From positions 186,001-250,000 of the forward strand of contig CALIWR010000005.1 of assembly GCA_938046585.1 (NCBI GenBank): a DNA stretch of 64,000 nucleotides. Reading direction: 5' to 3'. The number at the start of each line of letters is the position of its first letter. Within the stretch, counting starts at the first letter, position 1. The DNA comes from an uncultured Propionibacteriaceae bacterium. GTDB taxonomy: Bacteria > Actinomycetota > Actinomycetes > Propionibacteriales > Propionibacteriaceae. The notes beneath the pieces were generated by a model. The model did no database searches. It was not told the origin of the DNA and saw nothing but the letters and a program-made list of their open reading frames with translations. Shown in pieces: positions 26,192 through 35,582 of this stretch. Position numbers and translations under genes: made by a program.

Positions 26192-27736
26192 TTGCCGCTG
26201 CGCGTGGTCACGATCACCCTCTCGGGGACCATCGTGGTGTTGCTGCTGGCTGGTTGGTTGCTCCAACAGCAGGCTTCCGAGGGGATCCAGCGTGGCAAGC
26301 GGGTTTCAGCTCTTGCCGAGGCGTCGACTGCGGTGGACGCCATGGAGGTGTCCCTGCGAGATGCGCCGCCCGGACAGGTCGGGTCAACCGATACTCTGAC
26401 CCGGGCAGCCTTCACGGCGGTCCAACGCGGGGCTGTGGGGCAATACTCTGTGGTGGTACAGGGACCGGTTTCCGACATCTTTACCCCCGGACTCGATCGG
26501 GGCTGTATTCCAGGATCGATTCGGGAAGCGGTGTCACGGGCCAGTGAGGCGGGAGAGTCGGCATTTTTTGTGACGCCCACTGAGGTGCGTTATACCGACG
26601 GTACCGCCACTGTGCCCGGGATCGTGGTGGGGGCCTCGGTCGGTGCCACTAGCGCCGCTCGATACCCGACCTACTTTGTGTTTCCGATGCATCAGGAGGT
26701 CGACACCCTTCGGGTCCTCCAATCCGCGATCGTCACCACCGGCGTCGTCGTGATGGCGGCATTGGCGTTGATCTCGTACTGGGTGGCTCGGCAGGTGATG
26801 GGGCCGGTCCGCGAGGCCCGATTGGCGGCCGAGCGGTTAGCTTCTGGCGAACTCACCCAACGGATGCCGGTGCGAGGCACCGACGATTTGGCGGGGCTTG
26901 CTGTGTCGATGAACTTCATGGCCTCGCAGCTGCAGCACCGGATCGTCCAACTGGAGGAACTGTCCCAACTGCAGCAACGTTTCGTGGCGGATGTCTCTCA
27001 TGAACTACGGACCCCACTGACGACGGTCCGGCTAGCCGCGGATGTGCTGTACGACGGACGGGAGGACTTCGGCGCAGTGGAGAAGCGCAGCGCGGTATTG
27101 ATGCGGCGCGAACTGGATCGGTTCGAGGCCCTGCTCGCGGACCTGCTGGAGATCAGCCGATTTGATGCCGGCGCAGTTGACCTCACGGTGGAGGAGACCG
27201 ACCTGGTCCAGTTGGTGGCTACCGAGGTAGCGGCGTTGCGACCTTTTGCTCAGACCAAGCAGAGCGCTCTGGAGCTGATCTCGCCGGAATCAGCTGCCGC
27301 TGTGATCGACGCCCGCCGGATTGGTCGTGTGTTGCGGAATCTGCTGACCAACGCGATCGAGCACGGTGACGGGAAACCCGTGACGGTAGAGGTGGCGAGC
27401 AACGACAGCGCGGTCGCGATCACCGTCCGGGACCGCGGTGTGGGTTTCGAGGCTGCCGATGCACAAAACGTTTTCCACCGCTTCTGGCGCGGCGACCCGG
27501 CCCGCTCCCGACGCGTCGGCGGGACCGGGCTTGGCCTGGCTATTTCGTTGGAGGATGTTCGGCTTCACGGCGGGTATCTGAACGCCTGGAGCCGGCCGCG
27601 TCAGGGAGCCCAGTTTCGCGTCACGCTGCCGAGAAGTCAGGACGCCCCGGTCCTGCGTTCCCCGCTTCCGGTGGTTCCACGGGAACGGGCTCAAGACTGG
27701 CTGGGGTCTGGCCCCCAAGGCGAGGTGTCCTCATGA
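26192..27736 (+). CDS. mtrB: Sensor histidine kinase MtrB
   Basis: The kinase has two membrane spans (about residues 5-25 and 180-200) around an extracytoplasmic domain, HAMP (205-258), phospho-accepting His270 in DVSHELRTPL, N-box LRNLLTNAIEHG, and G-boxes DRGVGF and GTGLGLAIS. The listed start (TTG, 26192) is provisional. The frame is open back to 26081 and residues there (RALRILRVPGRVWWGSLPLR) look like the normal cytoplasmic lead-in, but it has no ATG or GTG; CTG at 26120 has GGGAG upstream. Its stop overlaps lpqB. Confidence 0.92.
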   Translation: MPLRVVTITLSGTIVVLLLAGWLLQQQASEGIQRGKRVSALAEASTAVDAMEVSLRDAPPGQVGSTDTLTRAAFTAVQRGAVGQYSVVVQGPVSDIFTPGLDRGCIPGSIREAVSRASEAGESAFFVTPTEVRYTDGTATVPGIVVGASVGATSAARYPTYFVFPMHQEVDTLRVLQSAIVTTGVVVMAALALISYWVARQVMGPVREARLAAERLASGELTQRMPVRGTDDLAGLAVSMNFMASQLQHRIVQLEELSQLQQRFVADVSHELRTPLTTVRLAADVLYDGREDFGAVEKRSAVLMRRELDRFEALLADLLEISRFDAGAVDLTVEETDLVQLVATEVAALRPFAQTKQSALELISPESAAAVIDARRIGRVLRNLLTNAIEHGDGKPVTVEVASNDSAVAITVRDRGVGFEAADAQNVFHRFWRGDPARSRRVGGTGLGLAISLEDVRLHGGYLNAWSRPRQGAQFRVTLPRSQDAPVLRSPLPVVPRERAQDWLGSGPQGEVSS

Positions 27737-29445
27737 AGCGGCTGCTGCTGATAGTGGGGGTGGGGTTAGCGCTGCTGACTGGTTGTGCCGCGTTACCGAC
27801 CCAGGGACCTGTCCTCCAGGAGACCCGCCGCTCTCGGCAGCCCGGGCCAGGAGGTGTGGCGATCGCACCTGATCCACCCCCCGACGGGGCGACCGAATCC
27901 CTGATCATCGACGGCTTCCTCCATGCCATGGCCACCTATCAGCCGGGCTATCCGGCGGCCCGGCTATACCTGACGGAGGAGGCTCAGCAGGCCTGGCGGC
28001 CGGAATCAGGCGTTACCGTCTATGCTGACACCACCCCACCTCGGGCCGCAGCAGAGCCGGTAACGATCATCGGCCGGGTCGCAGCGGACGGCTCCTTCAC
28101 GGCCCACGACGAGCGGATCCGGTATGACTTTCGGATTGAACGAAACTCGGCCGGCCAGTTGCGGATCTCGAACCCCCCTGAGGGGATCCTGATCTCGCGG
28201 TACTTGTTCGCCACCGCGTACGTTCGCAGCGAGGTATATTTCCTCGACCACACTGGTGCCACACTGGTGCCAGACACCCGGTATGTGGCGCGGGGCACCC
28301 GAGACGCCACCAGCCTGGTACGGATGTTGCTCAATGGCCCGTCGAACTGGCTCGCCCCTGCGGTGATCACCGCCGCCCCGCACGAGGTCGGCCTGGCCGG
28401 TACTGTCACGGGCTCCGGAATCCTGACCATCCCCTTGCGGGCGGCGCCGGCGCCGGCGCAGGCCGCTCCTTTCGCTGCTCAGCTGGCCGCCACCCTGCGT
28501 CAGATCCCGTACCTGGATGGCTTCCGGATTACCGTCGACGGTCGACCGGTCGTTATCGATGGTCAACGTTCGGACGGCTCCGCCCCCCTCTCGCTGGCCG
28601 ATCGGTATGACCCGCTGCAGGGGCTCAGCACTCAGTTGTTCGGGATCCAGAATGACCGGCTGGTACGGGTCTCGGAGGCCCCCGGCGAGGCGCCGCGCGC
28701 CGTCAGTGGGATCTTCGGGACCCAGAACTGGTCAGCCAGCGGGCTGGCCATCACCCGGGATGGGCTGGAGGCGGCGCTGGTGGTCGGGCCCGAGCAGGCT
28801 CGGGAACTGCACCGAGGTCCGGTGGACGGCGGCGAGACGCGCAAGGTGCTAGCAGCTGCGCAACTGCTGCGCCCCCAATACAGCCGGGCGGGACATCTGT
28901 GGGCGATGACCGCGTCGGGGTCCCTGTCGCGGATAACAGGCGACCAGATCGACCAGGTTCCGGTACGGAGCCTCGATGGCATGGTGGTCGCCTTCCGGAT
29001 CTCGCCCGACGGGCAACGCATGGCGGTGATCGTGGAACCGGAAAACGGCCGGAATCGGGAATTGCAGTTGCTGCGGATCGATGCCGGTGGCGTCTGGGCG
29101 GCGGCTCGTCGAATCCCATTGGTACGCGACTCTACCGAGCTCACCGAGCTGTTGGACGTGGGCTGGAGCGGCCCCACCACATTGACCGTGTTGAAAGGAG
29201 GCGAACCTCGGCCCGAGGTCGTGGAGGTGGACGTGGACGGGGTCACAGTTCGCGACATCGGACGAGCCGACGACTGGGCAGCGGTCACCCTCACCACCAG
29301 TCCGCGCAGTTCGGTGCGTAAGGCAGTCGCCGACAACGCCCGCCTGGTGTGGCTGTACCAGGGGGGGCTTCGGTGGGCGCCGCTGCCGCTGCCGACCGAC
29401 GGCGCGGCAGCTCCGACTCTGCGCCTGCCTACGTATCCCGGCTGA
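27733..29445 (+). CDS. lpqB: Lipoprotein LpqB
   Basis: The 570-residue protein has a lipoprotein signal peptide with lipobox LLTGC, the lipidated residue being Cys18. A GerMN domain (about 170-290) and a C-terminal beta-propeller-like LpqB domain follow. LpqB binds MtrB and modulates MtrA phosphorylation in mycobacteria. The ATG overlaps the mtrB stop (ATGA), so the three genes form one unit. Confidence 0.95.
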   Translation: MKRLLLIVGVGLALLTGCAALPTQGPVLQETRRSRQPGPGGVAIAPDPPPDGATESLIIDGFLHAMATYQPGYPAARLYLTEEAQQAWRPESGVTVYADTTPPRAAAEPVTIIGRVAADGSFTAHDERIRYDFRIERNSAGQLRISNPPEGILISRYLFATAYVRSEVYFLDHTGATLVPDTRYVARGTRDATSLVRMLLNGPSNWLAPAVITAAPHEVGLAGTVTGSGILTIPLRAAPAPAQAAPFAAQLAATLRQIPYLDGFRITVDGRPVVIDGQRSDGSAPLSLADRYDPLQGLSTQLFGIQNDRLVRVSEAPGEAPRAVSGIFGTQNWSASGLAITRDGLEAALVVGPEQARELHRGPVDGGETRKVLAAAQLLRPQYSRAGHLWAMTASGSLSRITGDQIDQVPVRSLDGMVVAFRISPDGQRMAVIVEPENGRNRELQLLRIDAGGVWAAARRIPLVRDSTELTELLDVGWSGPTTLTVLKGGEPRPEVVEVDVDGVTVRDIGRADDWAAVTLTTSPRSSVRKAVADNARLVWLYQGGLRWAPLPLPTDGAAAPTLRLPTYPG

Positions 29446-29555
29446 GTTTCGTCGATCGAAACGCCTTATCCACAGATCCGGATCGGGGCCGGGTACTGTC
29501 CACAATCAGTCCAGGCTTGGGACATGGACATCGCCGGTTGCGGCAGGCTGATGGT

Positions 29556-30269
29556 GTGGGGATCGCGGGCTGGTGGTCGGTCGGGGCCGACCTGATGCTG
29601 GGCGCCGCCTGCCCCGGTTGCGGCCAGGCCGGCGCCGGGGTCTGCGGCGACTGTCGCAACGAGGTGCGCCGCCAACCACCGCATCGCGAATTCCGTCAAC
29701 TACCTGGCTGGCCGGTGGTCTGGGCCACGGCCCGCTACGAGGGGATCACCCGGAGCCTGATCACTGCCCATAAAGAACGCGGGGCCAGGGCGGGAACCTT
29801 GGTCTTGGGCGAGGCACTGGCTCGGGCAGCCGCGGCGCTGCTGCTGGAGGCCGAGGTCGGCGCAGTTACCCTGGTCCCGGTACCGTCACGGCCAGCGACC
29901 ATCCGAGCCCGCGGATACGACTCGCTACGCCTGGTGGCCCAGCGGGCCGCGCGCATCCTGCACCAAACGGGGATGACGGTGACGGTGGGGCGGGCACTGC
30001 GGCACATGCGAGCCGTCGACGACCAATCCACCCTGACCTCTGCACAACGCCTGGCTAATCTCACCGGGGCGTTGCGAGCCGACTGGCTGGCAGGACCGGC
30101 CCTTGTCGTGGATGACGTGGTGACCACCGGGTCCACCATGGCAGAGGCATGCCGGGCCCTGGCTGCAGCTGAGGTCGACCTGATCGGCGGGGCCGCCGTG
30201 GCGGCGACCAGCCTCCGGTCGCCGAGACAACCGCTGGTGGACTGGCCGACGAATCACTGCGCCACGTGA
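29556..30269 (+). CDS. comF: ComF family phosphoribosyltransferase-like protein
   Basis: The 237-residue protein has an N-terminal four-cysteine zinc motif (CPGCGQAGAGVCGDC) and a phosphoribosyltransferase fold with the PRPP-binding stretch LVVDDVVTTGSTMAEA. ComF proteins are linked to DNA uptake in competent bacteria. GTG at 29556 is chosen; upstream in-frame sequence overlaps the lpqB end and is not homologous. dprA and comM also occur in this window. Confidence 0.9.
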   Translation: MGIAGWWSVGADLMLGAACPGCGQAGAGVCGDCRNEVRRQPPHREFRQLPGWPVVWATARYEGITRSLITAHKERGARAGTLVLGEALARAAAALLLEAEVGAVTLVPVPSRPATIRARGYDSLRLVAQRAARILHQTGMTVTVGRALRHMRAVDDQSTLTSAQRLANLTGALRADWLAGPALVVDDVVTTGSTMAEACRALAAAEVDLIGGAAVAATSLRSPRQPLVDWPTNHCAT

Positions 30270-30348
30270 TCATCGATGTTGGTGTGTGCCAGACAAGCAA
30301 GTTGGCACGACTCGCTGCCCGGTCGTCTCACGATGAGGCAGGTCGTAC

Positions 30349-30354
30349 TAGCCT
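30349..30354 (+). promoter_or_regulatory. Candidate -10 element upstream of hpf
   Basis: TAGCCT lies 6 nt before an ATG at 30361 and 115 nt before hpf. Initiation near 30361 would give hpf a leader of about 109 nt. Confidence 0.35.
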
Positions 30355-30469
30355 CGGGCCATGGCACCACCGGTCATGTCTCGGGTTTGCTCGAGCTTGG
30401 CAGGCGGTGCCCGCTGTTTTCTCCGGCCCTGGGAAGGACCCGGCGCCGGTGAGGTGATGAGGAGGAGCC

Positions 30470-31075
30470 ATGGACGTTGTCGTCACGGCGCGTCACTGCC
30501 AGATCTCGGATACGTTCCGCGAACAGGTCATCGAGCGGATGAGCAGCATCGAACGGATCCGAGACCGGATCATCCGCGGTGAGGTGAAGGTGGTGTGCTC
30601 CGAGACCAAGCAACCTGATCAGGCGGTCCGGGTCGAGATCACCCTGATCGGGAAGGGACCGGTGGTTCGGGCTGAAGCCTCCTCGGATGACAAGACCATC
30701 GCCTTCGACCGGGCTCTGGACCGGCTGAAGTCACAGCTGCGACGCGCGGCCGACCGACGTAAGGCACACCGAGGCCTGCGGGTCGCCGATTCCCTGAAGA
30801 CCCCTGAACCGGTCCCGGCCGCGGCAGTGGAACCGCAGCAGGACGAGGTACGCCAGATCGCTGGCCTGGAGGTCCAAGGCGATGGGCCACTGGTGGTGCG
30901 CGAGAAGCACTTCACAAGCGCTGCGCTGACCCTGGCACAGGCCCTCGACGAGATGGAACTGGTCGGCCACGACTTCTTCCTGTATGTCGACGCCGAGACC
31001 GGTCAGCCCTCGGTGGTCTACCGGCGCAAGGCGTACGACTACGGCGTGATTCACCTGGAAGTGGACCAGAGCTGA
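30470..31075 (+). CDS. hpf: Ribosome hibernation-promoting factor, long form
   Basis: The 201-residue protein has an N-terminal S30AE domain (1-105) that binds the 30S decoding region and a C-terminal dimerisation domain (about 140-201, with REKHFTSAALTLAQALDEME and YRRKAYDYGVIHL). The long form drives 100S ribosome formation in stationary phase. GGAGGAG lies just before the ATG. Confidence 0.95.
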   Translation: MDVVVTARHCQISDTFREQVIERMSSIERIRDRIIRGEVKVVCSETKQPDQAVRVEITLIGKGPVVRAEASSDDKTIAFDRALDRLKSQLRRAADRRKAHRGLRVADSLKTPEPVPAAAVEPQQDEVRQIAGLEVQGDGPLVVREKHFTSAALTLAQALDEMELVGHDFFLYVDAETGQPSVVYRRKAYDYGVIHLEVDQS

Positions 31076-31101
31076 TCGTCTGAATCGATGTGTAGGTGCC
31101 T

Positions 31102-31132
31102 CGGACCGGCTGGTGCCAGACCAGCCGGTCCG
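31102..31132 (+). terminator. Terminator-like hairpin after hpf
   Basis: A perfect 13-bp stem (CGGACCGGCTGGT with ACCAGCCGGTCCG) closes a 5-nt loop, 26 nt after the hpf stop. No T-run follows. Confidence 0.7.
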
Positions 31133-31167
31133 TCTGCGGTCGACTGATGATGCCTGAGAGCAGGCTG

Positions 31168-31981
31168 GTGAGACTGTCGCCGTAACCCACTTCAGTCTGG
31201 TCCAAGCCCGCCGGGTCGTCTTGGCCGAGCGGGGATTCGGCCGACCTCGGGCTGGGCCAGTTACGATTCGCCGGATCCAGGGTGAAATCGATCGGCTGGC
31301 CCAGTTCCAGCTCGACTTCCATCAACGTCGTCCAGCGAGCTCACTATCTGCTGGTGGACAGCCGACTCGGCCCGTATTCGTGTGATCTGCTGGACCGCAG
31401 CTTTGGCCATGCTCCGCCGAGCAGGCCTGGGACGAGATGGTCCGGGTACAGCGTGACAATTCCTACCTGGTTGAGCAGGTGTACCAGCGGGTGGCTGGGT
31501 CCCGGTCCGGGCGGGCTCACCGCTCGCCAGATCAAGCAGACCGAGTAGCGACCGCGGAGCGGCTGGGGTTGGAACTGGACCGCCAGCAAGACCGCACTGG
31601 AATGGCTGCTGTGGTCCGGGCGGCTTACCTCAGCGCGCCGAACAGCCCAGTTCGAGAGGATCGACGACATCTGGATGAGGGTGCTTCTGTCCGCGGTCCG
31701 TCGGGCTGACCTGCTGGACGAGCGCGGGGCTGGAGGAGACGATTGGTGCCCGAGTGGATCTCAAGGCCGACTGCCGGGCGGGCGCTTTCCGGGGTCCAGA
31801 TCGCCTGGGAGAGCCATCCGCAGAAGCCGGCGAAGCGGTATCTGGTCCGGGAATTGGCCGCCGAGCTTCTCGATCTGGCGGGATGGCTGAACCTTCCCAG
31901 AATCCTGGTCTCGTCGAAGGGTCGGTCTTGCCGTCGAACTGGGTTGGATGCCCGCAGAAACCAAGACTCAACTGGAGTAGC
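31168..31981 (+). pseudogene. Decayed YcaQ-like (winged-helix DNA glycosylase family) gene
   Basis: Fragments in all three frames match this family in order. 31182-31317 reads SLVQARRVVLAERGFGRP through IQGEIDRLAQFQLD. One extra base then shifts the frame to INVVQRAHYL and SRLGPYSCDLLDR (31318-31415). About 30 residues are missing. EMVRVQRDNSYLVEQVY resumes at 31419, GGLTARQI follows in another frame, and a TAG lies at 31546. Next come WNWTASKTALEWLLWSGRL, ARVDLKAD and ELAAELLDLAGWL in successive frames. No continuous product is possible. The intact gene probably acted in cross-link repair. Confidence 0.82.
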
Positions 31982-32058
31982 GACGAGCCACCACCCTGAC
32001 GCCACTAGGATGGTCCAGACCTCGCGCTCGGCGGGGACGGACTGGAGGAGTTCCGGAC

Positions 32059-34908
32059 GTGGGTTTGCTCGACAGGATGCTGCACATCGGCGAAGGCCGC
32101 CAACTGAAGAAGCTGGAGGCGATCGCGAAGCAGGTCAACTCGATCGAGGATGACTACCAGTCGATGTCTGACGATGAGTTGAAGGGGCAGACCGCTGATC
32201 TCAGGCAGCGCCACGACAACGGCGAGTCGCTGGACTCGTTGCTGCCGGAGGCCTTCGCCACCGTACGGGAAGCTACCCAGCGGGTCCTGGACAAGCGACA
32301 CTTCGACGTCCAGATCATGGGTGGCGCCGCCCTGCACCAGTGCAAGATCGCCGAGATGAAGACCGGCGAGGGCAAGACCCTCGTCGCGGTGCTGCCGAGC
32401 TATCTCAACGCGCTCACCGGCAAAGGCGTGCACATCGTCACTGTCAACGACTACCTGGCTCAGTTCCAATCTGAGCAGATGGGCCGGATCCACCATTTTC
32501 TGGGCCTGGAGGTGGGGGCGATCCTGGCCCACATGGATCCGGCCGCCCGACGGGCCGCGTACGAGGCCGACATCACCTATGGCACTAACAACGAATTCGG
32601 CTTCGACTACCTGCGCGACAATATGGCGTTGGCGCTGGGTGATTGTGTGCAGCGCGGGCATTACTACGCGATCGTGGATGAGGTGGACTCGATCCTGGTC
32701 GATGAGGCTCGGACCCCGCTGATCATCTCCGGACCGTCAGAGGACACTGGGCAGTGGTACCCGGAGTTTGCCCGGATGGTGACTCGCCTGACGCGGGACA
32801 AGCACTACGAGGTCGACGAGAAGAAACGTACCGTGTCGATGCTGGAGCGCGGCATCGAGGAGGTCGAGGATCGGCTCGGGATCGAGAACCTATATGAGTC
32901 GGCGAACACGCCGTTGATCTCGTACCTGAACAATGCGATCAAGGCCAAGGAACTATTCAAGCGCGACAAAGACTACGTGGTCATCGACGGTGAGGTTCTG
33001 ATCGTCGACGAGCATACCGGCCGGACCCTGGTCGGCAGGCGTTACAACGAGGGCTTGCACCAGGCGCTGGAGGCCAAGGAGCATGTGCAGATCAAGGAGG
33101 AGTACCAGACCCTAGCCACGATCACACTCCAGAACTACTTCCGGATGTACGACAAGCTAGCCGGGATGACCGGTACCGCCAAGACCGAGGAGTCGGAGTT
33201 CCAGAAGATCTACGGCCTGGGTGTGATCCCGATCCCGACCAACATGCCGATGATCCGGGTCGATCAGCGGGACCTGATTTACCGTACCGAGGATGCCAAG
33301 TTCAACGCCATAGTCGAGGACGTCACCGAGCGGCATGAGGAAGGTCAGCCGATCCTGATCGGGACCGCCTCGGTGGCGAAATCCGAGAAGCTGTCGAAGC
33401 TGTTGGTGAAGGCGGGAATCCCGCACGAGGTGCTGAATGCCAAGCAGCATGCCCGGGAGGCCGCGGTGGTAGCGCTGGCCGGGCGCAAGGGTGCGGTCAC
33501 GGTGGCGACCAACATGGCTGGTCGAGGCACCGACATCATCCTTGGCGGCAATCCCGAATTCCTCACTGACGCAGTACTGCGGGAACGGGGCCTGGACCCG
33601 GTGGAGAATTCTGAGGAATACGAGGCGGCCTGGTCAGAGACCTTCGACGAGATCACCGAGCAGGTGGCCAAGGAACATGACGAGGTGGTCGACGCCGGCG
33701 GGCTGTACGTAATCGGTTCCGAGCGGCACGAATCACGCCGAATCGACAATCAGCTGCGCGGCCGTTCCGGGCGGCAGGGAGACCCGGGCGAGAGCCGCTT
33801 CTACCTCTCGCTCGGCGATGACCTGATGCGGCTGTTCAAGGGCGAGATGGTCGACTGGTTCATGCGGGCGCTGAAGGTACCCGATGATGTTCCGATCGAG
33901 GACAAGCGAATCAGCAAGATGATTCAAAGCGCCCAGGAGCAGGTCGAGGCTCAGAACTTCGAGATGCGCAAGAACGTCCTCAAATACGACGACGTCATGA
34001 ACCGGCAGCGCCACACCATCTACAGCGATCGGCGACTGGTACTGGAAGGCGCTGACGTCGAGGAACAGTTGCGACAGACCGTGAACAAGGTCGTCACCCA
34101 ATACGTGGAGGGGATGACCGAGGGCTTCGAGGAGGACTGGGACCTGGATCAGCTGTGGTCCCACGTCCGTACCCTGTACCCGGTCAGCCTCGATCTCCAT
34201 GACTATGAGACGAAGTCGCTGACCCAGGAAGGTTTGATCGAGGACTTCGTGGCCGACGCCCAGAACGCGTACGATAAGCGTGAGGAGACTCTCGGTGACG
34301 AGGTAATGCGGGAATTGGAACGGCGGGTGCTGCTGACCGTCCTGGACCGTAAATGGCGCGAGCACCTGTACGAGATGGACTACCTGCGCGAGGGCATCGG
34401 GCTGCGGGCGATGGCCCAACGCGACCCGCTGGTCGAATATCAGCGTGAGGGCGGCGACATGTTCAACGCCATGATGGATTCCTTCATGGAAGAGGTCGTC
34501 GGGTACATCTTCAACCTGCAAGTCGAGGCGGTGCCTCAGGTGGCTCCGGTGCTGGATGCAGACGGGAAGACGACCGATATTGCGAACGTGGTGCGGCGCT
34601 ACCACGACGCCGAGCTGGAGGCTGAGGCCGCCGCCGCCCGGCGCCACCTCAACATCGGTTCGCATGGTCTCGACGGTGAGCCGGCCACCAGTGTCCAGCA
34701 GCGCTCCAAGAAGCCTCGCCGTAAGAAGGCGGCTCGACAGAGCCCGGAGTCAGAGCCGACCGCCTTGGCCGACAAGGTGGAGCAGACCCTGGCCGAGATG
34801 AGCGAGACCGCCCAGAAACCGGAGCAGACCACCCAGAAGGGTGGTTCGGCGGGGCAGCGCCGGACCCGTCCCGGCTCCCAAGGCCGACGTAACAAGAAGC
34901 GCCGGTAG
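32059..34908 (+). CDS. secA: Preprotein translocase ATPase SecA
   Basis: The 949-residue motor drives protein export through SecYEG. It has Walker A GEGKT (103-107) in MKTGEGKTLVA, the DEVD box VDEVDSILVDEARTPL, a preprotein cross-linking domain, and the second nucleotide-binding domain with NMAGRGTDIILGG and QLRGRSGRQGDPG. The C-terminal tail is basic and lacks the CxCxSG zinc motif of E. coli SecA, as is usual in actinobacterial SecA1. GTG at 32059 has GGAGGAG upstream. Confidence 0.97.
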   Translation: MGLLDRMLHIGEGRQLKKLEAIAKQVNSIEDDYQSMSDDELKGQTADLRQRHDNGESLDSLLPEAFATVREATQRVLDKRHFDVQIMGGAALHQCKIAEMKTGEGKTLVAVLPSYLNALTGKGVHIVTVNDYLAQFQSEQMGRIHHFLGLEVGAILAHMDPAARRAAYEADITYGTNNEFGFDYLRDNMALALGDCVQRGHYYAIVDEVDSILVDEARTPLIISGPSEDTGQWYPEFARMVTRLTRDKHYEVDEKKRTVSMLERGIEEVEDRLGIENLYESANTPLISYLNNAIKAKELFKRDKDYVVIDGEVLIVDEHTGRTLVGRRYNEGLHQALEAKEHVQIKEEYQTLATITLQNYFRMYDKLAGMTGTAKTEESEFQKIYGLGVIPIPTNMPMIRVDQRDLIYRTEDAKFNAIVEDVTERHEEGQPILIGTASVAKSEKLSKLLVKAGIPHEVLNAKQHAREAAVVALAGRKGAVTVATNMAGRGTDIILGGNPEFLTDAVLRERGLDPVENSEEYEAAWSETFDEITEQVAKEHDEVVDAGGLYVIGSERHESRRIDNQLRGRSGRQGDPGESRFYLSLGDDLMRLFKGEMVDWFMRALKVPDDVPIEDKRISKMIQSAQEQVEAQNFEMRKNVLKYDDVMNRQRHTIYSDRRLVLEGADVEEQLRQTVNKVVTQYVEGMTEGFEEDWDLDQLWSHVRTLYPVSLDLHDYETKSLTQEGLIEDFVADAQNAYDKREETLGDEVMRELERRVLLTVLDRKWREHLYEMDYLREGIGLRAMAQRDPLVEYQREGGDMFNAMMDSFMEEVVGYIFNLQVEAVPQVAPVLDADGKTTDIANVVRRYHDAELEAEAAAARRHLNIGSHGLDGEPATSVQQRSKKPRRKKAARQSPESEPTALADKVEQTLAEMSETAQKPEQTTQKGGSAGQRRTRPGSQGRRNKKRR

Positions 34909-34909
34909 T

Positions 34910-35473
34910 TCACCGCCTCGGCGGATACTGGGGGGTGCTGGGCGCTGCCGCGACCACCGAGCTGCCTGAAGGGCAGGGGCCGAGAACGAGGCCGCGTACT
35001 CGCCAGCCTTTCTGCCGCTGTTCCAGTCGCAGCGCCGCCGCGATCGAACGCCCGGCACGGACGAGTCGCAGGGTTACCTCAGCGGCCCCCGGCCGTGGCT
35101 GTTGTACTCGTAGCGAGGCCAGCGTCAGCGGCGACAGCCTCCGTTCGGCCCGGGCCCGGTCCACGATCGTGGTCAGGTCCGCCTCGTCGAACCAGCGTTC
35201 CAGTTGGTGTGCTGGCCGAGAGCCGCGCAAAGCCTCGACCAGAATCCGGCTCATGACCACCGCGGTCTGTCTCACCTCGGCTGGTACATCCTCACCGACC
35301 TGGGGGATGGGGTCTGGCTCGGGCCCGGCGAACGGCAGCGGCGGCTGATCGCGAAGGCTGGGCTGAGCTGGACCCGCCAGGTCGGCCCAGCCCCACGAGG
35401 CCAGGCCATCGTCGATTACGACCCGACGACAGGTGGCTAAGGCTGGGCAATACAGGTCTTGAACGGAAGTCAT
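34910..35473 (-). CDS. Rv3235 family protein
   Basis: The 187-residue protein has the Rv3235-type core from about residue 75: a helix ILVEALRGSRPAHQLERW, then an antiparallel sheet (LRVQQPRPGAAEVTLRLVRAG). Its function is unknown. It is found beside secA in many actinobacteria, and here it converges tail to tail with secA with a one-base gap. ATG at 35473 is chosen; the frame extends to 35584, over the WS/DGAT-like promoter. Confidence 0.85.
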   Translation of the reverse strand: MTSVQDLYCPALATCRRVVIDDGLASWGWADLAGPAQPSLRDQPPLPFAGPEPDPIPQVGEDVPAEVRQTAVVMSRILVEALRGSRPAHQLERWFDEADLTTIVDRARAERRLSPLTLASLRVQQPRPGAAEVTLRLVRAGRSIAAALRLEQRQKGWRVRGLVLGPCPSGSSVVAAAPSTPQYPPRR

Positions 35474-35569
35474 GCGACAACGCTGCCCAGGCTGCGTGAC
35501 CGTCTGCCAGACCCCACCATCGAATTTGTGGATAACGTGCCGGCGCCTTGGTAGCTGCCGGACGGTGGG

Positions 35570-35575
35570 TAGGGT
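35570..35575 (+). promoter_or_regulatory. Candidate -10 element of the WS/DGAT-like gene
   Basis: TAGGGT is followed by 7 nt and then ATG at 35583 with no ribosome-binding site, a leaderless arrangement. Confidence 0.45.
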
Positions 35576-35582
35576 GGTTGCC

